35,587 nt of DNA, taken from a virus. Below the pieces are notes generated by a model that saw nothing but the letters and a program-made list of their open reading frames with translations, was not told the DNA's origin and did not search any database. A program made the position numbers and the translations under genes. Shown here piece by piece: positions 15,697 through 21,761 of this stretch. How positions within the stretch are numbered: the first letter of the stretch is position 1; each line of letters opens with the position of its first letter. The stretch is taken from positions 1-35,587 of the IMG/VR virus record IMGVR_UViG_3300005096_000136, one strand, 5' to 3'.

Positions 15697-15885
15697 CTAA
15701 AACCTCACTTTGTTTTCATATGCCTTAACACTCTCCGCGCTGAACTTGTAAGCTCCAGGGTGTTTTATTCCTCGCAATTGACCTCTCTCAGCCAACCGGA
15801 TTACCGCGCTTCGGCTCATGCTCCACCGCTCCGCCAGCTCCGCCGTCGTCCACCACTTCTTTTTCGTCTCGTTTTTTTCTGTCAT
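15697..15885 (-). CDS. Excisionase-like helix-turn-helix protein (62 aa)
   Basis: WWTTAELAERWSMSRSAVIR LAERGQLRG is a clear MerR/excisionase-type winged helix-turn-helix, ending in FSAESVKAYENKV. Length fits Xis or AlpA-like DNA-bending factors. ATG at 15885 is preferred over a TTG at 15897. In an operon that ends in int, it is the best Xis candidate, though a general regulator is also possible. Confidence 0.65.
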   Translation of the reverse strand: MTEKNETKKKWWTTAELAERWSMSRSAVIRLAERGQLRGIKHPGAYKFSAESVKAYENKVRF

Positions 15886-15976
15886 CTTTAAATCCAATCA
15901 TCTCAATGGGGCAATCATGCACAGTGCCGATTTGCAAAACCGTGGAACACTCCTCGCACTTAAAATGCTTACTCAT
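15788..15976 (-). CDS. Small CxxC protein overlapping the HTH gene (62 aa)
   Basis: It starts with ATG at 15976 in ATGA overlap with the upstream gene, which argues for real translation. Residues 7-22 (KCEECSTVLQIGTVHDC) look like a zinc ribbon. The last 25 residues run inside the HTH gene in another frame and are low complexity (GGAGGAVEH), as if the original stop were lost and the frame extended. The overlap with the HTH ATG at 15885 is about 98 bp. Confidence 0.45.
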   Translation of the reverse strand: MSKHFKCEECSTVLQIGTVHDCPIEMIGFKDDRKKRDEKEVVDDGGAGGAVEHEPKRGNPVG

Positions 15977-16179
15977 TGTGTGGGGTTCATGGCTCCAGTT
16001 TGGTGATAATCCAGCACTGCTTCCGCCACCTTTTCAACGCTTGCTTCGTCCAGGTCCTCGATGTCGATATCTTCCTCGCATTCGGCGCACGCAATTTTTA
16101 CCTGCGGAAACCTGTTTCCTGAAAAAACAAAAAGTCGCATTCCTTTGTGTTTACCGTTAACTGCGCAAGCCCCTGTCAT
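15973..16179 (-). CDS. Small early protein with CxxC and a DUF2303-like tail (68 aa)
   Basis: The N-terminal basic beta strands include GMRLFVFSGNRFPQVKIACA ECEED, a possible metal knuckle. An acidic helix follows, ending in EAVLDYHQTGAM. The last ten residues match AVLDYHQVGA inside the DUF2303 protein encoded 1 kb away. Both ends overlap neighbours by ATGA. Function unknown. Confidence 0.55.
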   Translation of the reverse strand: MTGACAVNGKHKGMRLFVFSGNRFPQVKIACAECEEDIDIEDLDEASVEKVAEAVLDYHQTGAMNPTQ

Positions 16180-16355
16180 TTTTCATATCCAAGGCTTTTC
16201 ATCATGCCTTCGGCATAACGGCGAATATCCTCCGCCCACTCGCTAATGTCCTCATACGGAGGGGGGTCTATGCTCTGATCGGCCAATAGCCCAGTCATGG
16301 CCGCCGCCGCAAAAGCGTCCCGTTTCGCGTTATATTCCGCCTCTGAAAGTTTCAT
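16176..16355 (-). CDS. Small helical early protein (59 aa)
   Basis: ATG at 16355 and TGA at 16178-16176 both sit in ATGA overlaps with neighbours, which is good evidence that this short frame is translated. The sequence (MKLSEAEYNAKRDAFAAAAM ... EWAEDIRRYAEGMMKSLG) has two helices. Similar tiny 'AAMxGLLA ... A..YADAL' proteins occur in many prophages without a known role. Confidence 0.6.
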   Translation of the reverse strand: MKLSEAEYNAKRDAFAAAAMTGLLADQSIDPPPYEDISEWAEDIRRYAEGMMKSLGYEK

Positions 16356-16876
16356 TCGGCCTCCTTCTCTTCGCTACCAAGTTTTTTATAAAGTTCCTGT
16401 AAAATGCGTTGAACATCCAGCACCTCCGCCATGGCCTCAACGCGTTCGGTTTTCGTCATCTGCACACCTCCCGGCGAATCCGGATGCCGCGCACGGTTAA
16501 CCCTGTCGTATATGTCACCAACTTCTTTGCCAAGGCTACTCATCACCTCCAGAATTTCTTCTGTCGTGTGCTCCCTCTCGGGCAATGGAATAGCAAACCT
16601 GTTCAGGCTCGCTTCGATATAATCAAGCGGCTTGAAATTGTTTGATTTACGGATAGCAGGAATCAGCCAATCCAGCCGTGGCACAGCATAATTGTCAGCT
16701 CGCTGGCCGGTCGCAAGCGCGTTGCAAAGCTGTTGGGTGGAACAATTTAGCAACTCGCCAAAATCTTTCGCCGTATAACGCGGATCGTTGTAAATAAGGT
16801 TATGGAACTGGTCAATCAGCACAATGTTTTCCGCTGTAAACGCAACCTTCTTCCGCTCTTTTTTGTTGTTAGCCAT
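16352..16876 (-). CDS. CII-family (Phage_CP76-like) regulator (174 aa)
   Basis: ATG at 16876 has GGAGAGG before it. Residues about 14-100 show the pattern of CP76/CII regulators: IDQFHNLIYNDPRYTAKDFG ELLNCSTQQL, then a segment PRLDWLIPAIRKSNNFKPLD, then RFAIPLPE. The C-terminal half is a long helix that probably mediates multimerisation. CII proteins activate the repressor and integrase promoters at the lysis-lysogeny decision; its place near the start of the early operon is correct for this. No Cro-like gene was recognised. Confidence 0.65.
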   Translation of the reverse strand: MANNKKERKKVAFTAENIVLIDQFHNLIYNDPRYTAKDFGELLNCSTQQLCNALATGQRADNYAVPRLDWLIPAIRKSNNFKPLDYIEASLNRFAIPLPEREHTTEEILEVMSSLGKEVGDIYDRVNRARHPDSPGGVQMTKTERVEAMAEVLDVQRILQELYKKLGSEEKEAE

Positions 16877-17141
16877 CGCCCCTCTCCAGCTCTGCATTTT
16901 CCAAAATCTCCTGCAATGAGGCGATAGATATTTTTTTGAATACCGGCTGAATAAGATAAAGAGCGGCTGTAGGTATTCCCTCACAGGCGTTCACGCAGGC
17001 CACCATTCGCCTCTGTCGCAGTGTCATCCCCGGTGGAAAAATCTCACACACAGTGTCGCCGGTTGCGTCCACAACCTCTCTGTCACTCGGCTCCCACGGC
17101 TCCCTGTAATTTTCTGTCCTGTATTTTTCTGCTATGCTCAC
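16869..17141 (-). CDS. First gene of the early operon, unknown (90 aa)
   Basis: The coding signal is clear from about 17141 down (EPSDREVVDATGDTVCEIFP ... LRQRRMVACVNACEGIPTAA), and MVACVNACEGIPT is a recurrent phage small-protein motif. The start is uncertain: I use GTG at 17141 after a GGGAG/AGGGA stretch; in-frame codons continue upstream to an ATG at 17315, but that extension is Pro/Arg-rich and does not look coding. It occupies the place where a cro gene would be, but no HTH is visible. Confidence 0.5.
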   Translation of the reverse strand: MSIAEKYRTENYREPWEPSDREVVDATGDTVCEIFPPGMTLRQRRMVACVNACEGIPTAALYLIQPVFKKISIASLQEILENAELERGDG

Positions 17142-17428
17142 GTCCCTTTTTCTCCCTGTGATACGTTTTGTAATTTCCAATGATTGCGCTCGCCGCCATC
17201 CTCGGCGATATTTAGCTAAGGGGGCTGGTAAACGGTCTGCCCCGCCCCGTGCGGATACTTGGGGAAGTAAGGTAGGAGGGGCGGAACATCCGTGTTTTTT
17301 TCTCCCCCGGCACATACGCAGGGTGTGGAGCGTGCCAGGGGAGGTAAAGGGGAGGTGTCACCCAGCCCGAAGGGTGCAGGGTGGGTGAACGTTCGGGGAG
17401 TGTCAACCCCGAAAACTAAACGCACATT
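17142..17428. other. Untranslated GC-rich leader of the early operon
   Basis: About 290 bases with no convincing gene on either strand. It contains G-tract repeats on the plus strand (GGGGAGGT at 17339-17346 and 17350-17357; CCTCCCC on the early transcript), a perfect 7-bp hairpin (TTCGGGG 17392-17398, CCCCGAA 17407-17413), and partial inverted repeats in CACCC/GGGTG. If transcription starts near 17430, this is a structured 5' leader and could control termination or antitermination. Confidence 0.45.
17392..17413. terminator. Perfect hairpin in the switch region
   Basis: TTCGGGG (17392-17398), 8-base loop, CCCCGAA (17407-17413). The minus-strand loop contains TTGACA (17406-17401), but no matching -10 follows. 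No U-run follows on either strand, so it may be an operator or antitermination element rather than a true terminator. Confidence 0.35.
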
Positions 17429-17457
17429 TACATTGTTTGTATCGTATGTTGCATATG
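17429..17457. promoter_or_regulatory. Candidate repressor operators
   Basis: Two imperfect dyads with centres 15 bp apart: TACA-TTGTT-TGTA (17429-17441) and CGTATG-TTG-CATATG (17443-17457, one mismatch). They lie in AT-rich DNA between divergent early and repressor operons, the expected site for CI-type and CII-type binding. A minus-strand -10-like TATAGT (17464-17459) also overlaps. Confidence 0.45.
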
Positions 17458-17466
17458 TACTATATT
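17437..17466 (+). promoter_or_regulatory. Candidate repressor promoter, plus strand
   Basis: -35-like TTGTAT (17437-17442), 18-base spacer, -10-like TATATT (17461-17466). It overlaps the dyads, so autoregulation is likely. The leader to the repressor ATG would be about 175 bases. Confidence 0.4.
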
Positions 17467-17508
17467 GATGTGGGAAGACCCCGGCTTTGGTCGGGCTGGA
17501 ATAACATA

Positions 17509-17609
17509 AGCACAGGTACACCAGAGGGACGAGCGCCACCGGGGCCTTTCCGCGTCTATATATGGAAGGAGAAATTTTTGATCCGCTCATCGTGTCTGCT
17601 ACCTGTGCT
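17509..17609 (+). repeat. 10-bp perfect inverted repeat in repressor leader
   Basis: AGCACAGGTA (17509-17518) and TACCTGTGCT (17600-17609) are perfect inverted copies 81 bases apart. In RNA they would close a long loop that contains the AAGGAG ribosome site (17566-17571) and the start of the short leader ORF. They could instead be two separate operator half-sites. Confidence 0.45.
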
Positions 17610-17643
17610 AATTGGCTATGGGTGGATTGTAAGCCTCAATTGA
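17578..17643 (+). CDS. 21-codon hydrophobic leader ORF before the repressor
   Basis: TTG at 17578 is preceded by AAGGAG (17566-17571, six-base spacing), while the repressor ATG at 17650 has no ribosome site. The ORF encodes a hydrophobic peptide (CLLPVLIGYGWIV core) and its TGA is six bases before the repressor ATG, so the repressor may depend on translational coupling. An overlapping 40-codon frame from ATG 17562 is an alternative. Confidence 0.4.
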   Translation: MIRSSCLLPVLIGYGWIVSLN

Positions 17644-17649
17644 TACCAC

Positions 17650-18366
17650 ATGCAAGAAAAAAAGCATCAAAAGAGACCAACGGTTAATAACCCGAGTAAA
17701 AACAAAGAAATAAATTTCTTTCAGCAATACCTAAAACAGGTTGTTGAAGGGAAGGAAGTATCCTTAAAGACTCTTTCGGAGATCACAGGAATAAATAGGG
17801 GAACGCTAAAAAACTATATTTACAGGGAGAATACAGAGCCCTCCCCTAGTAATCTTTGGGCTATTGCGAATGCATTAAAGGTATCAGCGGATTACCTCTG
17901 GACAGGCAAAGTTCCAGTCATCCCACCCCCTGCAACCAAGGGTAAAAACGCCGATTTTTTTGAGGCCGAGCTCTGCGGAACCGTGGGCGCTGGCCCCGCT
18001 ATCGTCAGTGTTTACAAAAAGATAGAAAAAGTAGCGCTACACAAAGCCGTTAAAGGCAGGTTTGGTGGTGGCGAATATATTTCGGCATGGGTAGACGGGG
18101 ACAGCATGGAACCACTTATTAAAAAAGGGTCGCTGGTCGTTTGCAAAAAAGAGCGTATTTCTCCGGAAACAGCCAAGTGGGAGCATATTTATTGCGTAAA
18201 CATCCCCGCTCAAGATGGTGCAGTAATAAAAAAAGTGAGATACGATACAAAATCGGGCGAAATTTGGTTATACTCAATTAACCCGGCCCATGAGCCGGAA
18301 CAATACAAGAGGGGCAAGGTAGAAATCATAGGCCGCGTTGTGGGGATAGCGTGGCAGGAGATTTAA
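17650..18366 (+). CDS. CI/LexA-type repressor with S24 peptidase domain (238 aa)
   Basis: The N-terminal domain carries an Xre-type HTH (about 38-87: LKTLSEITGINRGTLKNYIY ... LKVSADYLWTGK). The C-terminal S24 domain shows the A114-G115 cleavage bond (TVGAGPA), catalytic Ser152 (GDSMEP) and Lys194 (AVIKKV). Such repressors keep the prophage silent and cleave themselves with RecA help after DNA damage, so induction by SOS is expected. It is the first gene of the plus-strand lysogenic operon, divergent from the early operon. An in-frame TGA lies three codons before the ATG, fixing this as the earliest start. Confidence 0.9.
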   Translation: MQEKKHQKRPTVNNPSKNKEINFFQQYLKQVVEGKEVSLKTLSEITGINRGTLKNYIYRENTEPSPSNLWAIANALKVSADYLWTGKVPVIPPPATKGKNADFFEAELCGTVGAGPAIVSVYKKIEKVALHKAVKGRFGGGEYISAWVDGDSMEPLIKKGSLVVCKKERISPETAKWEHIYCVNIPAQDGAVIKKVRYDTKSGEIWLYSINPAHEPEQYKRGKVEIIGRVVGIAWQEI

Positions 18367-18401
18367 AAAAGGATAGGGATATTTTCAAGGGGAGGAACAC
18401 G

Positions 18402-18782
18402 ATGCGAAAAATAGGGGTGGTTCTTTGTCTTGCGGTTCTTTTAGTCTCCTGCGGTGGAGGAGGAGGAGGGGGCTCCGATAATTCCAGTTGGGTTGGGGCA
18501 TGGCTGATAGTCACAGAAAATGGGACAAACGTCTCTTCTCTTGGCGCCACATATACGATAACGGAAAATAGTGTGGCTCAAGTGATACCCGGTGTATGCT
18601 CCACCACGTTGTCAGTCAGCACAAGCGGAGACAACTGGAGCGGAACAGTCCAAACAACGGATTGTGCCGCAGCATCCCCGGGAACGGTGCAAACAGGCAC
18701 CTTCTCGGTCTCGGGGGATTCAATGACGATTGTGAATTACTATCTGGGCACCACCCAAACTTGCGAAAGACTATCTACATGA
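18402..18782 (+). CDS. Prophage lipoprotein, lipocalin-like (126 aa)
   Basis: ATG at 18402 follows AAGGGGAGGA. The signal peptide (MRKIGVVLCLAVLLVSC) ends in a lipobox LVSC with lipidated Cys17, then seven Gly as a flexible tether; no Asp at +2, so outer-membrane sorting is likely in a Gram-negative host. The mature part is beta-rich with two Cys (about 66 and 87) that could form a disulphide, and reads like small lipocalin-type lipoproteins (GTFSVSGDSMTIVNYYLGTT). Expressed with the repressor, it fits a lysogenic conversion or superinfection-exclusion factor (inferred). Its TGA overlaps the next ATG by ATGA. Confidence 0.75.
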   Translation: MRKIGVVLCLAVLLVSCGGGGGGGSDNSSWVGAWLIVTENGTNVSSLGATYTITENSVAQVIPGVCSTTLSVSTSGDNWSGTVQTTDCAAASPGTVQTGTFSVSGDSMTIVNYYLGTTQTCERLST

Positions 18783-19777
18783 ATATGAACTGGAAATCAG
18801 CCTTGATACTAGCAGTGGTTTTGTTGTTATTTTCCTTTTCTCCATCATCCGCTGGGGATTATGTGGACGGATATTTAAAGAAGAGCGGCACATACGTTGC
18901 GCCATACTACCGCTCTACAAGAGACGGAAATACCTACAATAACTGGAGTACAAAAGGAAATACAAACCCTTACACAGGTAAGAGGGGGGGTGTAAATTCA
19001 TGGTCTGTTCCATCTGTAGAGATACCAACACCGGCACCAAGAATGTTTGTTCCATCGCCCGGTTTAACGGACGGGATAATTGGCGCAGGAATAAATGGTT
19101 ATATGATGGGCAAACAACTGGAGGCGATGGAAGAAGATCGGCAATGGCGGCGCCAACAAAGGGCGTGGGCGAAGGAAGATCGATCTTATCAAGCAGAAAA
19201 GGAGAAGAAGCTATCCGAACTTCGCGCCATTAAAGCTCAGATCAAAATACTAAATCAGCGCAATAAGAAAATGGATATCCTTTTAAAAGAGTGGGAGGAA
19301 GAATTTGATTGGCGGCACAAAGAGGCGGGGGTTGCATCTTCGGGGAGCAAAGAAGCCAACCAAGCCCGATCACCGGTTACATTTGATGATCTTATCCCCA
19401 CTGCCGAAAAATCTAGTCAAGACCAGCATCTGGCAGATTATCAAGAATGGGAGAAAGCTGTAAAGAAAGTCCATCCTGATTTTGCCAACCTTTCCGCTAT
19501 TGATGAGATTTTTAATCGCGTTCAGAAAAAGTTAGATTCTCTCGGCGACGAAGCATGGAACCCCCAATACACCATTGATGAACTCAATGCTATCAAGTCC
19601 GAGATTGCCAACGGTGGGGTTAGGCGTCCCCGCGATCTATTCTTGGAAAATGGGATTAAGCCCCAAAAGCAAGGCTTTACCCCACTCTCTAACCTCCACG
19701 GAGGTTCGGATAAAAAACAAGATTTCACGCCGATTGACGAGGGTTTTGATTTAAATCTCTCCGATTTCTGGGATTAA
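18779..19777 (+). CDS. Exported chimera carrying segments like the phage's own virion proteins (332 aa)
   Basis: ATG at 18779 overlaps the lipoprotein stop (ATGA). Residues 1-25 are a Sec signal peptide (SALILAVVLLLFSFSPSSAG). Residues 27-70 (DGYLKKSGTYVAPYYRS ... NNWSTKGNTNPYTG) match a motif widespread in bacterial secreted proteins. Residues 83-160 resemble the N-terminus of the 359-aa internal protein at 27842-28921: LTDGIIGAGINGYMMGKQLE versus MTDGVIEAGIRGFVLGKKLE, then AM(E/D)EDR. Residues 219-278 match scaffold residues about 188-247, about 30 of 60 identical with no gap, including SxEAWNP and IKSEIA. Residues 284-293 (PRDLFLENGI) match the PRDLF repeats of the 2026-aa protein. Possible role: periplasmic decoy against superinfecting relatives, or a relic of recombination. 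Confidence 0.75.
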   Translation: MNMNWKSALILAVVLLLFSFSPSSAGDYVDGYLKKSGTYVAPYYRSTRDGNTYNNWSTKGNTNPYTGKRGGVNSWSVPSVEIPTPAPRMFVPSPGLTDGIIGAGINGYMMGKQLEAMEEDRQWRRQQRAWAKEDRSYQAEKEKKLSELRAIKAQIKILNQRNKKMDILLKEWEEEFDWRHKEAGVASSGSKEANQARSPVTFDDLIPTAEKSSQDQHLADYQEWEKAVKKVHPDFANLSAIDEIFNRVQKKLDSLGDEAWNPQYTIDELNAIKSEIANGGVRRPRDLFLENGIKPQKQGFTPLSNLHGGSDKKQDFTPIDEGFDLNLSDFWD

Positions 19778-19886
19778 TCCCCTAACCGCCTTCATAGTCT
19801 TTGCAACCTACGGCCCATATCAGGCGGACGTAATCAAGGTAATAGATGGAGACACGGTAAAACTCAATCCCCACCTATATCCTTAA
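19773..19886 (+). pseudogene. Thermonuclease (SNase) N-terminal remnant
   Basis: A frame overlapping the end of the previous gene reads LTAFIVFATYGPYQ, then ADVIKVIDGDTVKLNPHLYP, then TAA. VIDGDT followed by HLYP is the start of staphylococcal-nuclease-fold proteins of the exported type. No ATG precedes it and the catalytic rest is missing. The break lies where the base composition turns AT-rich, so a cassette insertion at about 19887 probably cut the gene. Confidence 0.6.
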
Positions 19887-19940
19887 TATTCAATTAGTTC
19901 ATATTTCTGTCATATTTCGTCTTTTGTTTCGGCACTTTTA

Positions 19941-19949
19941 TGCTATAAT
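19941..19949 (+). promoter_or_regulatory. Extended -10 promoter of the two-gene cassette
   Basis: TGCTATAAT (TGnTATAAT) is a perfect extended -10 and needs no strong -35; the best -35 with 17-base spacing is a weak CTTTTG at 19921. The start codon (19980) follows with AAAGG at 19968-19972. The AT-rich stretch 19887-19940 holds no gene. Confidence 0.65.
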
Positions 19950-19979
19950 TTCTCAGTATTTAAATGAAAGGTTTTATTT

Positions 19980-20576
19980 ATGGATTTTGAAGAAAGACAA
20001 GTAAAGGAAGTGCTAGCCCCCTATGAAACACAGCTTGCTGAAGCCGCGCTTGGGGCGTTGGCTGACTGGAAAGCCATTCAGAAAACGGTTTTTTTAGACA
20101 ACTTGCGTACACGGGCAAATGTTATTTGGGAGCGTTTCATTACTAGAGCAAAAAAGTCATTGGACGCAAAACCAAATGTTCAGATTATTGAAAAGAACCA
20201 GACAGCACTCTTTGTTTTTGATAATCGAGTCGCACTTCGTTTTAAGTTTGCTGATAAGAATGGTATTTCTCGTAACTTTCCTACACAGCTTGCATTAGAT
20301 TTCAACGATCCACAGGTAGATATAATAGGCATTCCGGATGTTATTCGGACAGATTTTGTTTATGTACTCAATTCCTTAAAATCAGATATAGAAAAATTAA
20401 TGATTGTTAAGCGAAATGGTAAAAACATTGAATGGGCATATAGTATTGGCACAAGCCTCGCTACTGTTTATCCTATTCCGACATCTACACCTGCACTACC
20501 GCCTGTTGAAGATACAGTGAGAGTGCGCATTGACAAAGCTAATGAATTGCTAAAGAAGAAAGAAAATCAACAGTAG
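19980..20576 (+). CDS. Unknown partner of Xre-ImmA protein, toxin candidate (198 aa)
   Basis: Helical N-terminus (EERQVKEVLAPYETQLAEAA LGALADW) is followed by a beta-rich middle (FVFDNRVALRFKFADKNG), a segment NDPQVDIIGIPDVIRTDFVY and a charged helix at the end. No family recognised and no catalytic motif is obvious. It has its own promoter, AT-rich base use unlike the phage genes, and lies 3 bases before an Xre-ImmA gene. Such pairs are often toxin-antitoxin or phage-defence modules, so a toxin role is inferred from layout only. Confidence 0.65.
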   Translation: MDFEERQVKEVLAPYETQLAEAALGALADWKAIQKTVFLDNLRTRANVIWERFITRAKKSLDAKPNVQIIEKNQTALFVFDNRVALRFKFADKNGISRNFPTQLALDFNDPQVDIIGIPDVIRTDFVYVLNSLKSDIEKLMIVKRNGKNIEWAYSIGTSLATVYPIPTSTPALPPVEDTVRVRIDKANELLKKKENQQ

Positions 20577-20579
20577 AAT

Positions 20580-21674
20580 ATGGACGCGATGTTCAATCCA
20601 AATCTTTTAATTGTAGCAAGGCAATCAAGAGGGATAACGCAGAAAGACCTTGCACAGAAAGCTGGTCTTGACCAAGGTTATATCTCCAAGATTGAAAATA
20701 TTTTAACAGTCCCTCCACGTGAGGTTGTTCAGCAATTTTCAAAAATCTTGGAATATCCTGAAAGTTTTTTCTACCAAGAAGAAAAAACTCATGGGCTTCC
20801 AGTAAGTGTCCATTCTAAAAATCCCATGTATAGGAAGAAAACAAGCGTTGGGAAAAAGGATTTGGATAGGGTTTATGCTGGAGTAAATATCCAAATAATG
20901 CATTTAAAAAAGCTCCTGAAATCGGTAGATTTTCATCCACAACTATCATTGCCCGAATTTGATATAGAGGAATACGGTGGAAGAGGTGAAGCTATTGCTG
21001 AATTAATAAGGGGAATGTGGCATATTCCACCGGGTCCCTTGGACAATCTGACTGAGTATGTAGAAAATGCTGGCGTGTTTGTTCTATGGTGCAATTTTGC
21101 CGGAACAGCAGTTGACGGAATATCTTTAATGATACCGGGAATGCCTCCTTGTATTTTCCTTAATTCCAGCCAACCAGCAGATCGAATGCGGTTTACTTTG
21201 GGGCACGAACTTGCTCACATTATTTTGCATAAAATTCCCAATCCAGACATGGAACGACAAGCAAATAATTTTGCGTCAGCACTTTTAATGCCCGCCTCTG
21301 ATATAAAAGTTTACCTGCGGGGCAACGGGAGAGCAAGCTTGGATCGCTTTGCGAGTCTTAAGCCTGTTTGGAGGGTGGCTATACAAGCACTTGTCATGCG
21401 GGCCAAATCTTTAGATGTAATAAGCCCTACTCAGCATGAATATTTGTGGAAGCAGATTAGTCGGCGAGGGATGAGGACTCAAGAACCACCTGAGCTTGAT
21501 TTTCCTCATGAACAACCGAAACTAATATCCCATATGATTAATGTCCATTTTACCGAACTTGGTTACACGTTAGAAGATTTAGCCTTGGCTCTTTGCATGT
21601 TTGGCAAAGAATTGAGTCAGATGTATGGACTTGGCGAGGATTCATCTAAAAAAAGGCATTTAAGGGTAATCTAA
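20580..21674 (+). CDS. Xre HTH plus ImmA/IrrE metallopeptidase protein (364 aa)
   Basis: Residues 8-60 form an Xre HTH (LLIVARQSRGITQKDLAQKA GLDQGYISKIEN). The ImmA/IrrE zincin shows HELAH (209-213) and the third ligand Glu225 in MERQANNFASALLMP. Fusion proteins of this type are regulators or antitoxins; in ICEBs1-like elements ImmA cleaves a repressor. Coupled to the 198-aa gene upstream; ATG at 20580, with a second ATG at 20589 possible. Base composition matches its partner and differs from the flanking phage genes. RosmerTA-type pairs have, from memory, a similar layout; unverified. Confidence 0.8.
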   Translation: MDAMFNPNLLIVARQSRGITQKDLAQKAGLDQGYISKIENILTVPPREVVQQFSKILEYPESFFYQEEKTHGLPVSVHSKNPMYRKKTSVGKKDLDRVYAGVNIQIMHLKKLLKSVDFHPQLSLPEFDIEEYGGRGEAIAELIRGMWHIPPGPLDNLTEYVENAGVFVLWCNFAGTAVDGISLMIPGMPPCIFLNSSQPADRMRFTLGHELAHIILHKIPNPDMERQANNFASALLMPASDIKVYLRGNGRASLDRFASLKPVWRVAIQALVMRAKSLDVISPTQHEYLWKQISRRGMRTQEPPELDFPHEQPKLISHMINVHFTELGYTLEDLALALCMFGKELSQMYGLGEDSSKKRHLRVI

Positions 21675-21689
21675 AGGATATTTGTAAGA

Positions 21690-21731
21690 AAAGAGCCCCT
21701 AATGACCCACTACCGAAAATTGGGGCTCTTT
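21690..21731. terminator. Bidirectional terminator between convergent operons
   Basis: Arms AAAGAGCCCC (21690-21699) and GGGGCTCTTT (21722-21731) are perfect inverted copies with a 22-base loop. It separates the plus-strand cassette (end 21674) from the minus-strand late operon (end 21762). The T-rich tail is better for the minus-strand direction (TTTTCTT), so it likely ends the late transcript. Confidence 0.75.
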
Positions 21732-21761
21732 GACATCAATATTGACCCCGCTGAAATAGTT

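Noticed and set aside
17392-17413. Early promoter using TTGACA at 17406-17401 (minus strand)
   Set aside because: A perfect -35 word is present, but no -10-like sequence lies 16-18 bases downstream.
17216-17590. 124-codon minus-strand frame in the switch region
   Set aside because: Pro/Ser/Tyr-rich composition, no domain, and it would cover the operators and the leader.
18596-18778. Longer start for the exported chimera (from 18596)
   Set aside because: The extension is out-of-frame lipoprotein sequence and would destroy the signal peptide; ATG at 18779 with ATGA coupling fits better.
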